The notes: a model not told the origin generated them from the letters alone. A DNA stretch of 64,000 bases from Saccharopolyspora hirsuta (GCF_008630535.1 NZ_VWPH01000007.1:434001-498000); one strand, 5' to 3'; positions 1 to 10,310 are shown, counted from the first letter of the stretch. Translations and numbers: made by a program.

Positions 1-2088
1 GTGCTGGACGAGGGCCGGGTGGTCGACGTCGGCACCGAGGAGGAGCTGGCGCAGCGCTGCGAGCTGTTCCGTTCGCTGCTGGCCGGTCCCGGGGAGTCCA
101 TCGACAACCGGCGCGACGGACAGCTCACCTCGAACGGCACCGGCATCACCCCCGAGCTGTGGCCGGAGCCGGAGGAGCCGGAGCCCGTCGCCGCTGCGGT
201 CAGCGGATCGCGCGGCATGGGGACCATGTCGATGCCGCCGACCCCGGAACTGGTCGAGGGCATCCGGAAGCTGCCACCGGCGACCGACGAGCCGGAGCTG
301 CGCGGAGAGGACCCCAGCGCGCCCGACCCGGACTTCAAGCTGTCGCGGCTGCTGCGGCCGATCCGCTGGGGCCTGCTGCTGACCGTGCTGCTGGTCGCGG
401 GGGACGCGCTGACCTCGATCGCGCTGCCGTCGCTGGTGCGCCAAGGCATCGACGGCGGTGTCGGCACCAGGCACGTCGACGTGCTGTGGTGGGCGACCGC
501 GCTGGCCGCGGTGATCGTCTGCGTCGGGTGGCTGGTGGTCAAGCTGCAGACCGTCGTCACGGCCCGGACCGGCGAGACCCTGCTCTACCTGCTGCGAATG
601 CGCAGCTTCGCGCACCTGCAGCGGCTCGGGCTGGACTTCTACGAGCGCGAGCTGGCCGGTCGGATCATGACGCGGATGACCACCGACGTCGACGCGCTGT
701 CGACGTTCCTGCAGACCGGGCTGGCGACGTTCGTGGTGAGCGTGCTCACGCTGTTCGGCATCGCGGGCGCGCTGCTGGTCACCGACGCTTCGCTGGCCCT
801 GGTCGCGATGGCGGTGCTGCCGGTGCTGCTGGTCGCGACGGTGATCTTCCGCAGGGTCTCGTCGATCGCCTACGCCGAGGCGCGCGAGCGGGTCAGCACG
901 GTCAACGCCGACCTGCAGGAGAACGTCTCGGGGATGCGGGTGGCGCAGGCGCACCGGCGCGAGGGGCACGCCGCGAAGGTGTTCGCGCAGCGCAGCGACG
1001 CCTACCGCCGTTCGCGGCTGCGCGCCCAGCGCTACATCGCCACCTACTTCCCGTTCGTCGCGCTGCTGTCCGAGGTCGCCCAGGCCGCGGTGCTCGGCGT
1101 CGGTGCCGCGCGGGTCGCCTCCGGTGACCTGACCCCCGGGGTGCTGGTCGCGTTCCTGCTCTACCTCGGGCTGTTCTTCGCTCCCGTGCAGCAGCTGTCC
1201 GGCGTCTTCGACGGCTACCAGCAGGCGAAGGTCGGGTTGCGGCGCATCGGCGACCTGCTGCGCACCCCGACCTCCGTGCCCGCGCCGAGCGACCCGACGC
1301 CGGTGCCCGAGCGGCTCAGCGGTGCGGTCGAGCTGCGGTCGGTGTCGTTCCGCTACCCCGGCACCGAGCAGTACGCGCTGCGCGACGTCTCGCTGCGGGT
1401 GCGCCCCGGTGAGACCGTCGCGCTGGTCGGCGCCACCGGCGCGGGCAAGTCGACGCTGATCAAGCTGATCGCGCGGTTCTACGACGTCAGCGACGGCGCG
1501 GTGCTGATCGACGGGGTGGACGTGCGCCGCTACGACCTGGCCGCGTTCCACCGCCGCCTGGCGGTGGTGCCGCAGGAGGGGCACCTGTTCACCGGGGACG
1601 TCGCGGACAACATCGCCTACGCGCGGCCGGACGCCGCCCCCGCCGAGGTGGAGGGCGCGGCGCGGGCGGTCGGCGCGCTGCCGGGGATCGCGATGCTGAC
1701 CAGCGGATTCCGCCAGCAGGTCGGCGAGCGCGGCCGAGGCCTGTCCGCCGGTCAGCGGCAGCTGGTCGCGCTGGCCCGCGCCGAGCTGGTCGACCCCGAC
1801 GTCCTGCTGCTCGACGAGGCGACCGCGGCGCTGGACCCGGCCACCGAGTCGATGGTGATCGCAGCCAGTGACCAGCTCGCCGCAAAGCGCACCACGTTCG
1901 TGGTCGCGCACCGGTTGGCGACCGCCGCCCGCGCGGACCGCATCGTGGTCGTCGACGACGGCCGGATCGTCGAGCAGGGCCCGCACGCCGAGCTCCTCGC
2001 CGCGAACGGCCACTACGCGCGCCTCTGGCGAGCGGCCGACGCGACCGGCACCCGGCACGAGACCGCTGGCACGTCCAACATCGCCTGA
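1..2088 (+). CDS. ABC exporter, fused double-unit type, C-terminal half (5' end outside window)
   Basis: The frame is open from base 1. Its first 35 residues look like the tail of one ATPase domain (LDEGRVVDVGTEEEL), followed by a Pro/Glu-rich linker, and from about residue 112 a complete second exporter unit. This suggests a double-length protein with two membrane domains and two ATPase domains in one chain, whose first half lies upstream. The visible unit has a six-helix exporter membrane domain (about 118-400) and an ATPase domain with Walker A GATGAGKST near 478, signature LSAGQRQ near 580, Walker B LLLDEATAALD near 602 and the H-loop VVAHRL. All catalytic residues look intact. It probably exports a hydrophobic compound across the inner membrane; the substrate cannot be inferred. 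The GTG at base 1 is only the window edge, not a start. Six R1 repeats begin directly after the stop. Confidence 0.85.
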   Translation: MLDEGRVVDVGTEEELAQRCELFRSLLAGPGESIDNRRDGQLTSNGTGITPELWPEPEEPEPVAAAVSGSRGMGTMSMPPTPELVEGIRKLPPATDEPELRGEDPSAPDPDFKLSRLLRPIRWGLLLTVLLVAGDALTSIALPSLVRQGIDGGVGTRHVDVLWWATALAAVIVCVGWLVVKLQTVVTARTGETLLYLLRMRSFAHLQRLGLDFYERELAGRIMTRMTTDVDALSTFLQTGLATFVVSVLTLFGIAGALLVTDASLALVAMAVLPVLLVATVIFRRVSSIAYAEARERVSTVNADLQENVSGMRVAQAHRREGHAAKVFAQRSDAYRRSRLRAQRYIATYFPFVALLSEVAQAAVLGVGAARVASGDLTPGVLVAFLLYLGLFFAPVQQLSGVFDGYQQAKVGLRRIGDLLRTPTSVPAPSDPTPVPERLSGAVELRSVSFRYPGTEQYALRDVSLRVRPGETVALVGATGAGKSTLIKLIARFYDVSDGAVLIDGVDVRRYDLAAFHRRLAVVPQEGHLFTGDVADNIAYARPDAAPAEVEGAARAVGALPGIAMLTSGFRQQVGERGRGLSAGQRQLVALARAELVDPDVLLLDEATAALDPATESMVIAASDQLAAKRTTFVVAHRLATAARADRIVVVDDGRIVEQGPHAELLAANGHYARLWRAADATGTRHETAGTSNIA

Positions 2089-2094
2089 CGGCGA

Positions 2095-2334
2095 GGTGAG
2101 GATGGGAACCTTCCTGTCACCCCGCCCCCAGCAGCACCCGGCTGTCCGGCGAGGAAGGGAACCTTCCTGTCATCCACGCGCCCGGTGACAGGAGGAAGGG
2201 AACCTTCCTGCCACCCCGGCGGCGTGAGGAAGGGAACCTTCCTGTCATGGGCGCGGCCGGGCGGCGGGCCGCGAGCATGGGAACCTTCCTGTCACACCCG
2301 GTGCCCGGACGTGGGGATGGGAACCTTCCTGCCA
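2095..2334 (+). repeat. R1 repeat cluster A, six units
   Basis: Six copies of a hairpin-forming motif with core GGAAGGGAACCTTCCTGTCA lie in one orientation. Their GGGAACC cores begin at 2104, 2157, 2198, 2232, 2279 and 2319. The GC-rich spacers between them are unrelated and irregular. Units 2, 3 and 4 have a perfect 6-bp stem (GGAAGG/CCTTCC) around a GAA loop; units 1, 5 and 6 read ATGGGAACC and carry a mismatch in the stem. The rest of the 2089-2723 gap shows no gene. Confidence 0.9.
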
Positions 2335-2639
2335 CGCTCCGCGACGGAGCGGGCACCGCGAGGAGTGGCCGTCGTGGCTGGTGGGGCGCACGATGCGATG
2401 CGTTCCGGGGTTCGGGAGAGTTGGCCACGGGTCGGGAACACAGCGTGTCGTTGAAACGTCATACTGGTGACGGGCGACAACCCAGATGGAGTACTAGCAA
2501 GCGACGCCAACCGCAAGTGAGGCATGCTACGTGCGGCCGTTGATCGTTCGCGTGAGCCGAACCGGGCTTAACCCCCGCAAGCTGGGCTTTCCTGATCGAT
2601 TTTGTGACCGAGGTCGTCAGCCGAACGGCCGTCCTGTGT

Positions 2640-2668
2640 GTCAACCTCGCGAATCGGACCGCTAGCCT
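2640..2668 (+). promoter_or_regulatory. possible kgd promoter
   Basis: GTCAAC at 2640-2645 and TAGCCT at 2663-2668 are 17 bases apart and would start transcription about 50 bases before the chosen kgd start. The -35 match is poor, so this is only the best candidate in the region. Confidence 0.25.
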
Positions 2669-2723
2669 GGTACCCGAGTGTGTCTGTAAATCACGAGCAT
2701 ATGGATCGAGGCGAACGCCAGCC

Positions 2724-5700
2724 GTGTCCAGCAGCCCTGCGTCACAGTTCGGCCCCAATGAGTGGTTGATCGAGGAGATGTACGAGCAGTACCTCCAAGA
2801 TCCCACTTCCGTAGACTCGGCGTGGCACGAATTCTTCGCCGACTACAAGCCGGGTCAGGCAGCCACCGACAACACCGCTGCTGCGGCCGCCGCTGCAGCG
2901 GCCCCGACCACCACGGCCACCGCGACGCGCGGCGCGGCCAACGGTCAGGTCACGCCAGCCGCACCCCCGGCGAGCAAGCCGACCGCCGCGCCCAAGCCGT
3001 CCCCGCAGCAGGCCGCGAAGGCCGCTCCGGTCAAGGAGCCGCAGGCCGCGGGCGAGGTCAAGACGCTGCGCGGTGCGGCGGCTGCGATCGCCAAGAACAT
3101 GGACCAGTCGCTGACCGTGCCGACCGCGACGAGCGTGCGCGCGGTCCCGGCCAAGCTGCTGTTCGACAACCGCATCGTCATCAACAACCACCTGAAGCGG
3201 AACAAGGGCGGGAAGATCTCCTTCACCCACCTGATCGGCTACGCGCTGGTCCGGGCGATCAAGGACTTCCCGAACATGAACCGCCACTACGGCGAGGACG
3301 CCAAGGGCAAGCCCGCGGCCGTCACGCCGGAGCACGTCAACCTGGGCCTGGCCATCGACCTGCCGGGCAAGGACGGGTCGCGCAACCTCGTGGTCGCCTC
3401 CATCAAGGGCTGCGAGGAGATGACCTTCTACCAGTTCTGGCAGGCCTACGAGGACATCATCCGCAAGGCGCGCAGCAACTCGCTGACCGCGGACGACTTC
3501 GCGGGCACCACGATCTCGCTGACCAACCCCGGCCCGTCGGGCACCAACCACTCGGTGCCGCGGCTGACCAAGGGGCAGAGCGCGATCATCGGCGTCGGGG
3601 CGATGGACTACCCGGCCGAGTTCCAGGGCGCCAGCGAGAAGACCCTGGTCGACATGGGCATCAGCAAGATCGTGACGCTGACGTCCACCTACGACCACCG
3701 GGTCATCCAGGGCGCGGAGTCCGGTGACTTCCTGCGCAAGGTCCACCAGCTGCTGCTGGGCGAGGACGGCTTCTTCGACGACATCTTCGCGTCGCTGCGC
3801 ATCCCGTACGAGCCGGTGCGCTGGACGCAGGACATCCCGGAGGGCGCGGTCGACAAGACCGCCCGGGTGCTGGAGCTGATCGACGCCTACCGCACCCGCG
3901 GTCACCTGATGGCCGACATCGACCCGCTGAACTACCGGCAGCGGCGGCACGAGGACCTCGACGTCCTGTCGCACAGCCTGACGCTGTGGGACCTGGACCG
4001 GGAGTTCGCCGTCGGCGGGTTCGCCGGCAAGGAGCACATGAAGCTCCGCGACGTGCTGGGCGTGCTGCGCGACTCCTACTGCCGCACCGTCGGCGTGGAG
4101 TACATGCACATCCTGGAGCCCGACGAGCGCGAGTGGCTGCAGCAGCGGGTCGAGAAGCCGCACACCAAGCCGGACCCGACCGAGCAGAAGTACATCCTGT
4201 CGAAGCTCAACGCGGCCGAGGCGTTCGAGACGTTCCTGCAGACCAAGTACGTCGGGCAGAAGCGGTTCTCGCTGGAGGGCGCGGAGACCGTGGTGCCGCT
4301 GCTGGACGCGGTGCTGGACACCTCCGCGGCGCACGGGCTCGACGAGGTCGTCATCGGCATGCCGCACCGCGGTCGGCTCAACGTGCTGGCCAACATCGTC
4401 GGCAAGCCGATCTCGCAGATCTTCCGGGAGTTCGAGGGCAACCTGGACCCGGGCCAGGCGCACGGCTCCGGTGACGTGAAGTACCACCTCGGCGCCGAGG
4501 GCAAGTACTTCCGGATGTTCGGCGACGGCGAGACCAAGGTGTCGCTGACCTCCAACCCGTCGCACCTGGAGGCCGTGGACCCGGTGCTGGAGGGCATCGT
4601 CCGCGCCAAGCAGGACATCCTGGACAAGGGCCAGGAGGGCTTCACCGTCCTGCCGGTGCTGCTGCACGGCGACGCCGCCTTCGCCGGTCAGGGCGTGGTG
4701 GCCGAGACGCTGAACCTGTCGCTGCTGCGGGGCTACCGCACCGGCGGCACGGTGCACGTGATCGTCAACAACCAGGTCGGCTACACCACCGCGCCGGAGC
4801 ACTCGCGCTCCAGCAAGTACTGCACCGACGTGGCGAAGATGATCGGCGCCCCGGTGTTCCACGTCAACGGCGACGACCCTGAGGCCTGCGTGTGGGTCGC
4901 GAAGCTGGCCGTGGAGTACCGCCAGGCGTTCGGCAAGGACGTCGTGATCGACATGGTCTGCTACCGGCGCCGCGGTCACAACGAGGGCGACGACCCGTCG
5001 ATGACCCAGCCGAAGATGTACGACGCGATCGACAAGATGCGCAGCGTCCGCAAGGTCTACACCGAGTCCCTGATCGGCCGCGGTGACATGACCGTCGAGG
5101 AGGCCGAGAAGGCGCTGAAGGACTACGCGGCGCAGCTGGAGCACGTGTTCAACGAGGTCCGCGAGCTGGAGAAGCACCCGCCGGCGCCGAGCCCGTCGGT
5201 GGAGTCCGAGCAGCAGGTGCCGCGCGGCCTGGCGACCGCGATCTCCCGGGAGACCGTGGAGCGCATCGCCGAGGCGCAGATCAACCTGCCCGAGGGCTTC
5301 ACCCCGCACCCGCGGGTCAAGCCGGTGCTGGAGCGCCGCGCCAAGATGGGCCGCGAGGGCGGCATCGACTGGGCGTTCGGCGAGCTGCTGGCGTTCGGCT
5401 CGCTGGTGATGGAGGGCCGCCCGGTCCGCCTGACCGGTCAGGACAGCCGCCGCGGCACCTTCGGCCAGCGGCACTCGGTGCTGATCGACCGCAAGAACAA
5501 CACCGAGTACACCCCGCTGCAGAACCTGTCGGAGGACCAGGCGAAGTACCTGGTGTACGACTCGGCGCTGTCGGAGTTCGCGGCGCTGGGCTTCGAGTAC
5601 GGCTACTCGGTGGCCAACCCGGACGCCCTGGTGCTGTGGGAGGCGCAGTTCGGCGACTTCTTCAACGGCGCGCAGTCGATCATCGACGAGTTCATCTCGT

Positions 5701-6392
5701 CCGGTGAGGCCAAGTGGGGCCAGCGCTCCGACGTGGTCATGCTGCTGCCGCACGGCCACGAGGGCCAGGGCCCGGACCACACCTCCGGTCGCATCGAGCG
5801 CTGGCTGCAGCTGTGCGCCGAGGGCTCGATGACGGTGGCGATGCCGTCGACCCCGGCGAACTACTTCCACCTGCTGCGGCGGCACGCGCTGGACGGCATC
5901 CACCGCCCGCTGGTGGTGTTCACGCCGAAGTCGATGCTGCGGTTGAAGGCCGCGACCAGCCCGGTCGAGGACTTCACCGAGGGCAAGTTCACCTCGGTGA
6001 TCGACGACCCGACGCAGCCGGACCCGGCCAACGTCCGCAAGCTCGTGCTGTGCACCGGCAAGCTCTACTACGAGCTGGCCGCGCACCGCGACAAGGAGGG
6101 CATCACCGACACCGCGATCGTCCGGCTGGAGCAGCTGTACCCGCTGCCGCACCGCAAGCTGGGCGCGCTGCTGGAGCGGTACCCGAACGCCACCGACATC
6201 CGGTGGACCCAGGAGGAGCCGGCCAACCAGGGTGCCTGGCCGTTCCTGGGCCTGGCGCTGCCGGAGCTGTTCCCGCAGCTGGTCGGCAAGCTCAAGCGGG
6301 TCTCGCGTCGTCCGATGGCCGCCCCGGCCACCGGTCTGGCCAAGGTCCACGAGGTCGAGCAGGCCGAGGTCGTGCGCAACGCCTTCGCCTGA
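2724..6392 (+). CDS. kgd: multifunctional 2-oxoglutarate decarboxylase / dehydrogenase E1-E2 protein Kgd
   Basis: This is the actinobacterial fused 2-oxoglutarate dehydrogenase component (1222 residues). It decarboxylates 2-oxoglutarate with thiamine diphosphate and works in the TCA cycle with E2/E3 partners; related enzymes can also release succinic semialdehyde or carboligate. The N-terminus ([18 protein letters not shown]) is the family's characteristic start, then an Ala/Pro-rich linker, an acyltransferase domain with catalytic DHRVIQG near residue 324, and the E1 part with [13 protein letters not shown] near 546, GDAAFAGQG near 648, NNQVGY near 681 and [11 protein letters not shown] near 908. 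The GTG at 2724 is chosen because it gives the [13 protein letters not shown] start seen in mycobacterial Kgd; the frame stays open upstream to 2604. A strong terminator follows, then a DUF6104 gene, which is a common neighbour. Confidence 0.97.
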   Translation: MSSSPASQFGPNEWLIEEMYEQYLQDPTSVDSAWHEFFADYKPGQAATDNTAAAAAAAAAPTTTATATRGAANGQVTPAAPPASKPTAAPKPSPQQAAKAAPVKEPQAAGEVKTLRGAAAAIAKNMDQSLTVPTATSVRAVPAKLLFDNRIVINNHLKRNKGGKISFTHLIGYALVRAIKDFPNMNRHYGEDAKGKPAAVTPEHVNLGLAIDLPGKDGSRNLVVASIKGCEEMTFYQFWQAYEDIIRKARSNSLTADDFAGTTISLTNPGPSGTNHSVPRLTKGQSAIIGVGAMDYPAEFQGASEKTLVDMGISKIVTLTSTYDHRVIQGAESGDFLRKVHQLLLGEDGFFDDIFASLRIPYEPVRWTQDIPEGAVDKTARVLELIDAYRTRGHLMADIDPLNYRQRRHEDLDVLSHSLTLWDLDREFAVGGFAGKEHMKLRDVLGVLRDSYCRTVGVEYMHILEPDEREWLQQRVEKPHTKPDPTEQKYILSKLNAAEAFETFLQTKYVGQKRFSLEGAETVVPLLDAVLDTSAAHGLDEVVIGMPHRGRLNVLANIVGKPISQIFREFEGNLDPGQAHGSGDVKYHLGAEGKYFRMFGDGETKVSLTSNPSHLEAVDPVLEGIVRAKQDILDKGQEGFTVLPVLLHGDAAFAGQGVVAETLNLSLLRGYRTGGTVHVIVNNQVGYTTAPEHSRSSKYCTDVAKMIGAPVFHVNGDDPEACVWVAKLAVEYRQAFGKDVVIDMVCYRRRGHNEGDDPSMTQPKMYDAIDKMRSVRKVYTESLIGRGDMTVEEAEKALKDYAAQLEHVFNEVRELEKHPPAPSPSVESEQQVPRGLATAISRETVERIAEAQINLPEGFTPHPRVKPVLERRAKMGREGGIDWAFGELLAFGSLVMEGRPVRLTGQDSRRGTFGQRHSVLIDRKNNTEYTPLQNLSEDQAKYLVYDSALSEFAALGFEYGYSVANPDALVLWEAQFGDFFNGAQSIIDEFISSGEAKWGQRSDVVMLLPHGHEGQGPDHTSGRIERWLQLCAEGSMTVAMPSTPANYFHLLRRHALDGIHRPLVVFTPKSMLRLKAATSPVEDFTEGKFTSVIDDPTQPDPANVRKLVLCTGKLYYELAAHRDKEGITDTAIVRLEQLYPLPHRKLGALLERYPNATDIRWTQEEPANQGAWPFLGLALPELFPQLVGKLKRVSRRPMAAPATGLAKVHEVEQAEVVRNAFA

Positions 6393-6409
6393 TCTGATCC
6401 ACCCTTGAA

Positions 6410-6448
6410 GCGGGCCGTCGGTTCCCCGGAACCGGCGGCCCGCTTTCT
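6410..6448 (+). terminator. intrinsic terminator after kgd
   Basis: A 16-pair inverted repeat with one G-T wobble (arms beginning GCGGGCCG and ending CGGCCCGC, 6410-6443) is followed by TTTCT. Confidence 0.8.
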
Positions 6449-6563
6449 CGTGCCGGGGGCGACGCGGTTCCCCCGCACTGCGCCGGGATCGCGTTTCGTA
6501 CTCTTCTGTTCTGGCCAACCCTGATCCCACCGGCCAGAACGTGAAACCCCCTAGGAGGAAGCG

Positions 6564-6740
6564 GTGTACTTCACCGACCGCGGCATCGAGGAGCTGGAAG
6601 ACCGTCGCGGTGACGACTCGGTCACCCTGTCGTGGGTAGCCGATCGGATGCGCGCCTTCGTCGACCAGAACCCCGAGTTCGAGGACGCCACCGAACGGCT
6701 GGCCACGTTCCTCGCCCGCGACGACGCCGACGACGAGTAG
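6564..6740 (+). CDS. DUF6104 family small protein
   Basis: A 58-residue acidic protein starting MYFTDRGIEELEDRRGDD and ending in an Asp/Glu-rich tail. It matches what I know of the actinobacterial DUF6104 family, whose members begin MYFTDRGIEEL and often lie beside kgd. The function is unknown. GTG at 6564 is preceded by a perfect AGGAGG at 6553-6558 with a five-base spacer, which fixes the start. It is separated from kgd by a terminator and followed by another hairpin, so it is probably its own transcription unit. No transmembrane segment or cofactor motif is visible. Confidence 0.85.
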   Translation: MYFTDRGIEELEDRRGDDSVTLSWVADRMRAFVDQNPEFEDATERLATFLARDDADDE

Positions 6741-6762
6741 ACGGCGCCAGCCGCTGTCGGAT

Positions 6763-6803
6763 GAGCCCTGACCTGACCACGCGAGTGGGCGGCAGGGCTC
6801 TTT
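6763..6803 (+). terminator. terminator after the DUF6104 gene
   Basis: GAGCCCTG (6763-6770) and CAGGGCTC (6793-6800) form an 8-bp stem with a 22-base loop, followed by TTT. Confidence 0.55.
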
Positions 6804-6968
6804 CCGCATCAGCGGGGCTTCGCGGTTCCCGCCCCGCGTCCGGCCGCTGCCGAGCGCTTCGCGAGATCGATTGCACAACGCGCGCGATCGTTGCTCCCGA
6901 CCGATTGTGGTTTGCAATCAGTCGAACTCGGCTCCGCGGGCCGACGCGCAGCAGGAGACCGCCTCGCA

Positions 6969-7519
6969 TGCGCAAGCTCGTCTCGTTCACCGGGATCAGC
7001 CTCGACGGCTACTACAAGCGCACCACCGGGGAGTTTGACTTCCCGCACGTCGACCAGAAGTTCTTCAACTTCTCCAACCGGCAGGACGCCTACATCGACA
7101 CGCTGGTGTTCGGGCGCGAGACCTACGAGCACATGGCCGCGCACTGGCCGAACGCGACCGAGGGCGACCCCGAGGTCATCGAGTTCATGAACAGCGTGCC
7201 CAAGATCGCGGTGTCGTCGCCCCTGGAGCGGGCCGACTGGAACAACACGACGCTGGTCCGCCGCGACGACCTCGCCGCGACGCTCGGTGAGCTGAAGCAC
7301 CGGCCGGGCAAGGAGATCGCGCTGTTCGGCAGCGTGCAGCTGACCGCGAGCCTGCTCGAGCTCGGGCTGGTGGACGAGCTGCGCGTGATCGTGTTCCCGG
7401 TCCTCCTCGGCGAAGGCGTCTCGGCGTTCCCGACGCTGGGCGGCCAGGTTCAGCTCGAACTCCTGCGGACCACGACCTTCCGGTCCGGCAACGTCCTGCT
7501 GGTCTACCGGCCTGCCTGA
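6969..7519 (+). CDS. dihydrofolate reductase family (RibD C-terminal fold) protein
   Basis: 183 residues. The start MRKLVSFTGISLDGYY and the later block LFGSVQLTASLLELGLVDELR followed by FPVLLGEGVSAF are typical of the RibD C-terminal / DHFR-like family, NADPH-dependent reductases of mostly unknown substrate. It is unlikely to be the housekeeping folate enzyme, because this subfamily diverges from FolA. The ATG at 6969 has AGGAG at 6953-6957. The frame extends upstream to 6632, but that part crosses the DUF6104 gene and its terminator, so it was not used. The gene is followed by R1 cluster B and then a convergent gene. Confidence 0.85.
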
Positions 7520-7535
7520 CCGGGCCCGGCTCCGG

Positions 7536-7699
7536 TGACAGGAAGGTTCCCATGCTCACGACCCGGGACCACCGGTCCGCGGCAGCGGTGACAGGAAGGT
7601 TCCCTTCCTCGCGTGGCCGCCGAGATGGCAGGAAGGTGCCCTTCCTCGCCGACGGCTCGGCGCCGCAGGCCCGGCGGTGACAGGAAGGTTCCCTTCCTC
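7536..7699 (-). repeat. R1 repeat cluster B, four units
   Basis: Four R1 units read on the minus strand at about 7536-7556 (CATGGG-type arm), 7589-7610, 7626-7647 (one base change in the core) and 7678-7699. They fill the gap between two convergent genes. Confidence 0.9.
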
Positions 7700-7702
7700 A
7701 CG

Positions 7703-8341
7703 TCACAGGTGGTGGCGGGTGAGGCTGCGGCGGAGCCGGTAGAGGTTGCCGGTGGGCTCGCCCGGGCCGTGGTTGGGGCTGGTGGCCGCGCTGCGCTCGT
7801 CGGCCCACTCCTCGTAGATCAGCACCCGGCTGCCGTCGGTGCTGATGTGGAAGTGCGCCGCCCGCAGGCCCGGCAGGAGGTCCGGCGGGGTTCCGAGCCG
7901 GGCCCGCGCCTCGGTCACCAGCCGCTCCGCGTGCTCGAACCCGTCGGTGTCCCGGGCGAACACCGCGATGATCTCGCCCTCCGGCCGGTCCGTGGCGGCG
8001 GTGCTGGCGCGCAGGCGGTACCTGACCAGTCCCGGCCGTTCGATGCCCGGGACCGCCTCGTCGATGCCGCGCACCAGGGTCGGCCGGTAGGTGCGCACGA
8101 ACTCGCGGTGCGCTTCGTCGTCGGTCCACTGCGCGTAGTTCAGGACCGCCTCGCCGTCCAGGCTCACGAAGCAGTTCAGCGACAGGAAGGCGTCCGGCCG
8201 GGGCGCGACCTTCCACTCCTCGATCGTCGCGTCCACCGCGGCGCGCTGCCGCTCCGGCGTGCCCACCAGCCACGGGCTCACCAGGATCGTGCCGACGTCG
8301 GTTCGGGTGATGTCCGGCAACACGATGTGATCAGGGTTCAT
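7703..8341 (-). CDS. antibiotic biosynthesis monooxygenase (ABM) domain protein, tandem domains
   Basis: About 212 residues that read as two ABM-type ferredoxin-like halves: the first contains FLSLNCFVSLDGEAVLNYAQW and the second AAHFHISTDGSRVLIYEEW, each the strand pattern of an ABM domain. Members are small cofactor-independent monooxygenases or haem- and quinone-binding proteins; the substrate here is unknown. The ATG at 8341 is preceded by GTGGAG about six bases upstream; an in-frame ATG at 8377 would add 12 residues. A near-perfect 20-bp palindrome lies 45 bases upstream, so the gene probably has its own regulated promoter although it follows the dehydratase gene on the same strand. Confidence 0.75.
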   Translation of the reverse strand: MNPDHIVLPDITRTDVGTILVSPWLVGTPERQRAAVDATIEEWKVAPRPDAFLSLNCFVSLDGEAVLNYAQWTDDEAHREFVRTYRPTLVRGIDEAVPGIERPGLVRYRLRASTAATDRPEGEIIAVFARDTDGFEHAERLVTEARARLGTPPDLLPGLRAAHFHISTDGSRVLIYEEWADERSAATSPNHGPGEPTGNLYRLRRSLTRHHL

Positions 8342-8386
8342 CGGGGGCTCCACGTGGTCGGCGACTGGTCGCGCCATCAGCTTCGA

Positions 8387-8406
8387 ACCTCGACCTAGGT
8401 GGAGGT
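8387..8406. promoter_or_regulatory. operator-like palindrome upstream of the ABM gene
   Basis: ACCTCGACCTAGGTGGAGGT reads the same on both strands except for one symmetric base pair. It sits between the upstream gene end (8426) and the ABM start (8341), as a repressor site would. No regulator gene is adjacent. Confidence 0.5.
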
Positions 8407-8425
8407 CAAGTCCGGCGGCGCCCGC

Positions 8426-9388
8426 TCAGCGCGCAGCGGCCAGGCCGGTGGGGTCTGTGTTGGCCCCGCACAGCACCACGCAGACCTTCTCGTCACCGCT
8501 GGGGCGATATCCGCGGTTGCGCGCGGTGCTCGTGAGCCCGGCCAGGGCCGTGGCGGCTCCGTGCTCAACGACGATGCGGTAGTGATCCCACAGCGCTTGG
8601 CGGGCGCGGATGATCTCGCTGTCCTCGACGAGCGCGGAACGCGCGTTGCTCTGCTGAGCGGCGTGCAGCGCCATTTCCGAGGTTCGCCGGGCGCCCAGGG
8701 CATCCGCGGCGATCGAGTCCACGGGGACGTCGACCGGGCAGCCTGCCTCCAGCGCGGCGTTCAGCGCCCGGCAGTTCTCCGGCTCGATCGCCACGGCCCG
8801 GATGCCGTGCTGCTGGGCGGCGGTGGCCACCCCGGCGAACAGACCACCGCCGCCCACCGCGACCACCGCGGTGTCCAGGTCCGGGAGCTGCCGGTGGATC
8901 TCCTCCAGCAACGTCCCCGCGCCCGCGGCGATCAGCGGGTGGTCGTAGGCGTGCGAGGCGAGGGCACCGGTCTCGGCGGCGAACTCCCGGCAAGCGGCGA
9001 GCGCTTCGGCGTAGTCCGCTCCGACCAGGCGCACATCTGCGCCGAACGAGCGCAGCTTCGCCACTTTCACCGCGGGCGCGTTCTCCGGGAGGAAGACCGT
9101 GGCCGTGATGCCCTGCTGCCGGGCGGCCCAGGAGCACGCCAGCCCGGCGTTCCCGCCGGAGGCGATCGTCACCCCGGCCTCGGGGAGGGCGTCGGCGTCG
9201 CGGTGCGCCTGGATGAAGTTCTGGGCACCGCGGGCCTTGAAGGAACCGGTGTGCTGCATGTGCTCCAGCGCCAGCCACAGCTCGCCGGGCCGCGCGGGCC
9301 AGTCGACCGCGGCGACGACGACGCGTCGGACGCGCCCGGCGATCCGCTCGGTGGCAGCTTCGACGTCGCCGTAGCTCAGGTGCCGCAC
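8426..9388 (-). CDS. serine/threonine dehydratase-like PLP enzyme
   Basis: 320 residues of the fold-type II pyridoxal-phosphate family. The PLP lysine is K51 in HTGSFKARGA, followed by the substrate-binding block ASGGNAGLA and the phosphate-binding glycine loop VAVGGGGLFAGV near residue 170. The C-terminal regulatory ACT domain of biosynthetic IlvA is absent, so a catabolic threonine/serine dehydratase or a related deaminase/racemase is more likely. It lies 25 bases downstream of the 2OG-oxygenase gene on the same strand, suggesting cotranscription. A hydroxylated amino acid made by that oxygenase could be a substrate, but this is inference only. Confidence 0.8.
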   Translation of the reverse strand: MRHLSYGDVEAATERIAGRVRRVVVAAVDWPARPGELWLALEHMQHTGSFKARGAQNFIQAHRDADALPEAGVTIASGGNAGLACSWAARQQGITATVFLPENAPAVKVAKLRSFGADVRLVGADYAEALAACREFAAETGALASHAYDHPLIAAGAGTLLEEIHRQLPDLDTAVVAVGGGGLFAGVATAAQQHGIRAVAIEPENCRALNAALEAGCPVDVPVDSIAADALGARRTSEMALHAAQQSNARSALVEDSEIIRARQALWDHYRIVVEHGAATALAGLTSTARNRGYRPSGDEKVCVVLCGANTDPTGLAAAR

Positions 9389-9413
9389 CGGGGACCTCCC
9401 CTGCCGGAGGCGG

Positions 9414-10217
9414 TCATGACCAGGCGATGAGCTGACCGGTCGTGGTCAGGCCGAGGAAGAACGCGAAAGCCACGCGTCGCCCACCGGCGTTCGGCTCGAC
9501 CGCGTGGAAGTGCGCCGGGTTGAACAGCAGGCCGTCGCCGATCTCCGGGCGCAGGCTCACGCGCTGGCAGTGCGCGACGGTCTCCGGTCCGTACCCGTAC
9601 GCGTCGCGGTGCTCCTCGTCGGCCGGTTCCCAGCGGTGCCGCCACACCGTGGTCGCCCCGCCCTCCTCCGGGACCGCCACCCACGCGTTGAACGCGAGCT
9701 GGGCAACGATCTCCTGGTCGAACAGGCCGGTCGGGAACTCGCGGTTCAGGTCGTCGTAGTGGATCAGCGCACCGGTGTTGATCTCCCGGACGGTGCCGCC
9801 GAACACCGCCCGGCCACCGATCGCGGCCGGGGACACCGCAGCTCCCCAGACCTCGCCGAGCCGGGCGAGCGAGATCGCGATCGGGTCCGGGCGCACCCCC
9901 GCCCGGTGCCAGAGCGCTCGGGCGGCCTCCGCGTCGTGCCAGTACCGCTGGGCGTCCAGCGCACCGGCGTCGTCGCGGTAGTCGTTGAGCGCCGGGCCGA
10001 ACCGGACGATCGGGGTGGCCACCCGGTCGGGGTCGTACTCGCCGGTGGGGAGCCGGTCCAGCACCCGGAGCGCCGTTCGACAGGTCTGGGCGTCGAGGAA
10101 CCCGGGAACGCGGACGGCGGCGAGCGTGCCTGCGGCGAGGTTCGCCAGATGCCGATCGGTGAGGACCGCGGTGTTCACGACGGTGAACAGCGGGTCGAGC
10201 GCAGTGGTGCGGGTCAT
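9414..10217 (-). CDS. 2-oxoglutarate/Fe(II)-dependent oxygenase
   Basis: 267 residues. The metal triad can be read as H153-x-D155 ([11 protein letters not shown]) and H236 or H238 ([10 protein letters not shown]), with a 2-oxoglutarate-binding arginine at 247/248 (GRRVAFAF). The carboxylate in HxD is present, which argues for a hydroxylase rather than a halogenase, whose motif is HxG or HxA. The sequence [17 protein letters not shown] fits a prolyl-hydroxylase-like or WelO5-like subfamily. The substrate is unknown; the downstream PLP enzyme hints at an amino acid. The ATG at 10217 follows a GGAGG. Upstream lie R1 cluster C and the divergent tdh operon. Confidence 0.75.
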   Translation of the reverse strand: MTRTTALDPLFTVVNTAVLTDRHLANLAAGTLAAVRVPGFLDAQTCRTALRVLDRLPTGEYDPDRVATPIVRFGPALNDYRDDAGALDAQRYWHDAEAARALWHRAGVRPDPIAISLARLGEVWGAAVSPAAIGGRAVFGGTVREINTGALIHYDDLNREFPTGLFDQEIVAQLAFNAWVAVPEEGGATTVWRHRWEPADEEHRDAYGYGPETVAHCQRVSLRPEIGDGLLFNPAHFHAVEPNAGGRRVAFAFFLGLTTTGQLIAWS

Positions 10218-10310
10218 GTCGCCTCCGTGCGCAATCGCTTGCTGCCGCTGCGACAGCGGTACCCGCCCGCCGGGCGCACGACGCCCGAACGAATCGCCGA
10301 ACGGCGCCGG

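Noticed and set aside
2095..2334. CRISPR-like array (six short repeats with spacers)
   Set aside because: Units are about 20-25 bases and vary in the left arm, spacers are irregular and as short as 14 bases, and no cas genes occur; the same unit recurs in five other gaps.
2117..2543. Small frames with peptides such as MGTFLS or RKVPF over R1 clusters
   Set aside because: These peptides are translations of the R1 repeat itself in several frames. They have no consistent starts or ribosome sites, and similar products arise at every cluster.
2742..6917. 1391-residue open frame on the minus strand opposite kgd
   Set aside because: It is an antisense shadow caused by G/C at third positions; its composition is low-complexity and kgd on the other strand is unambiguous.
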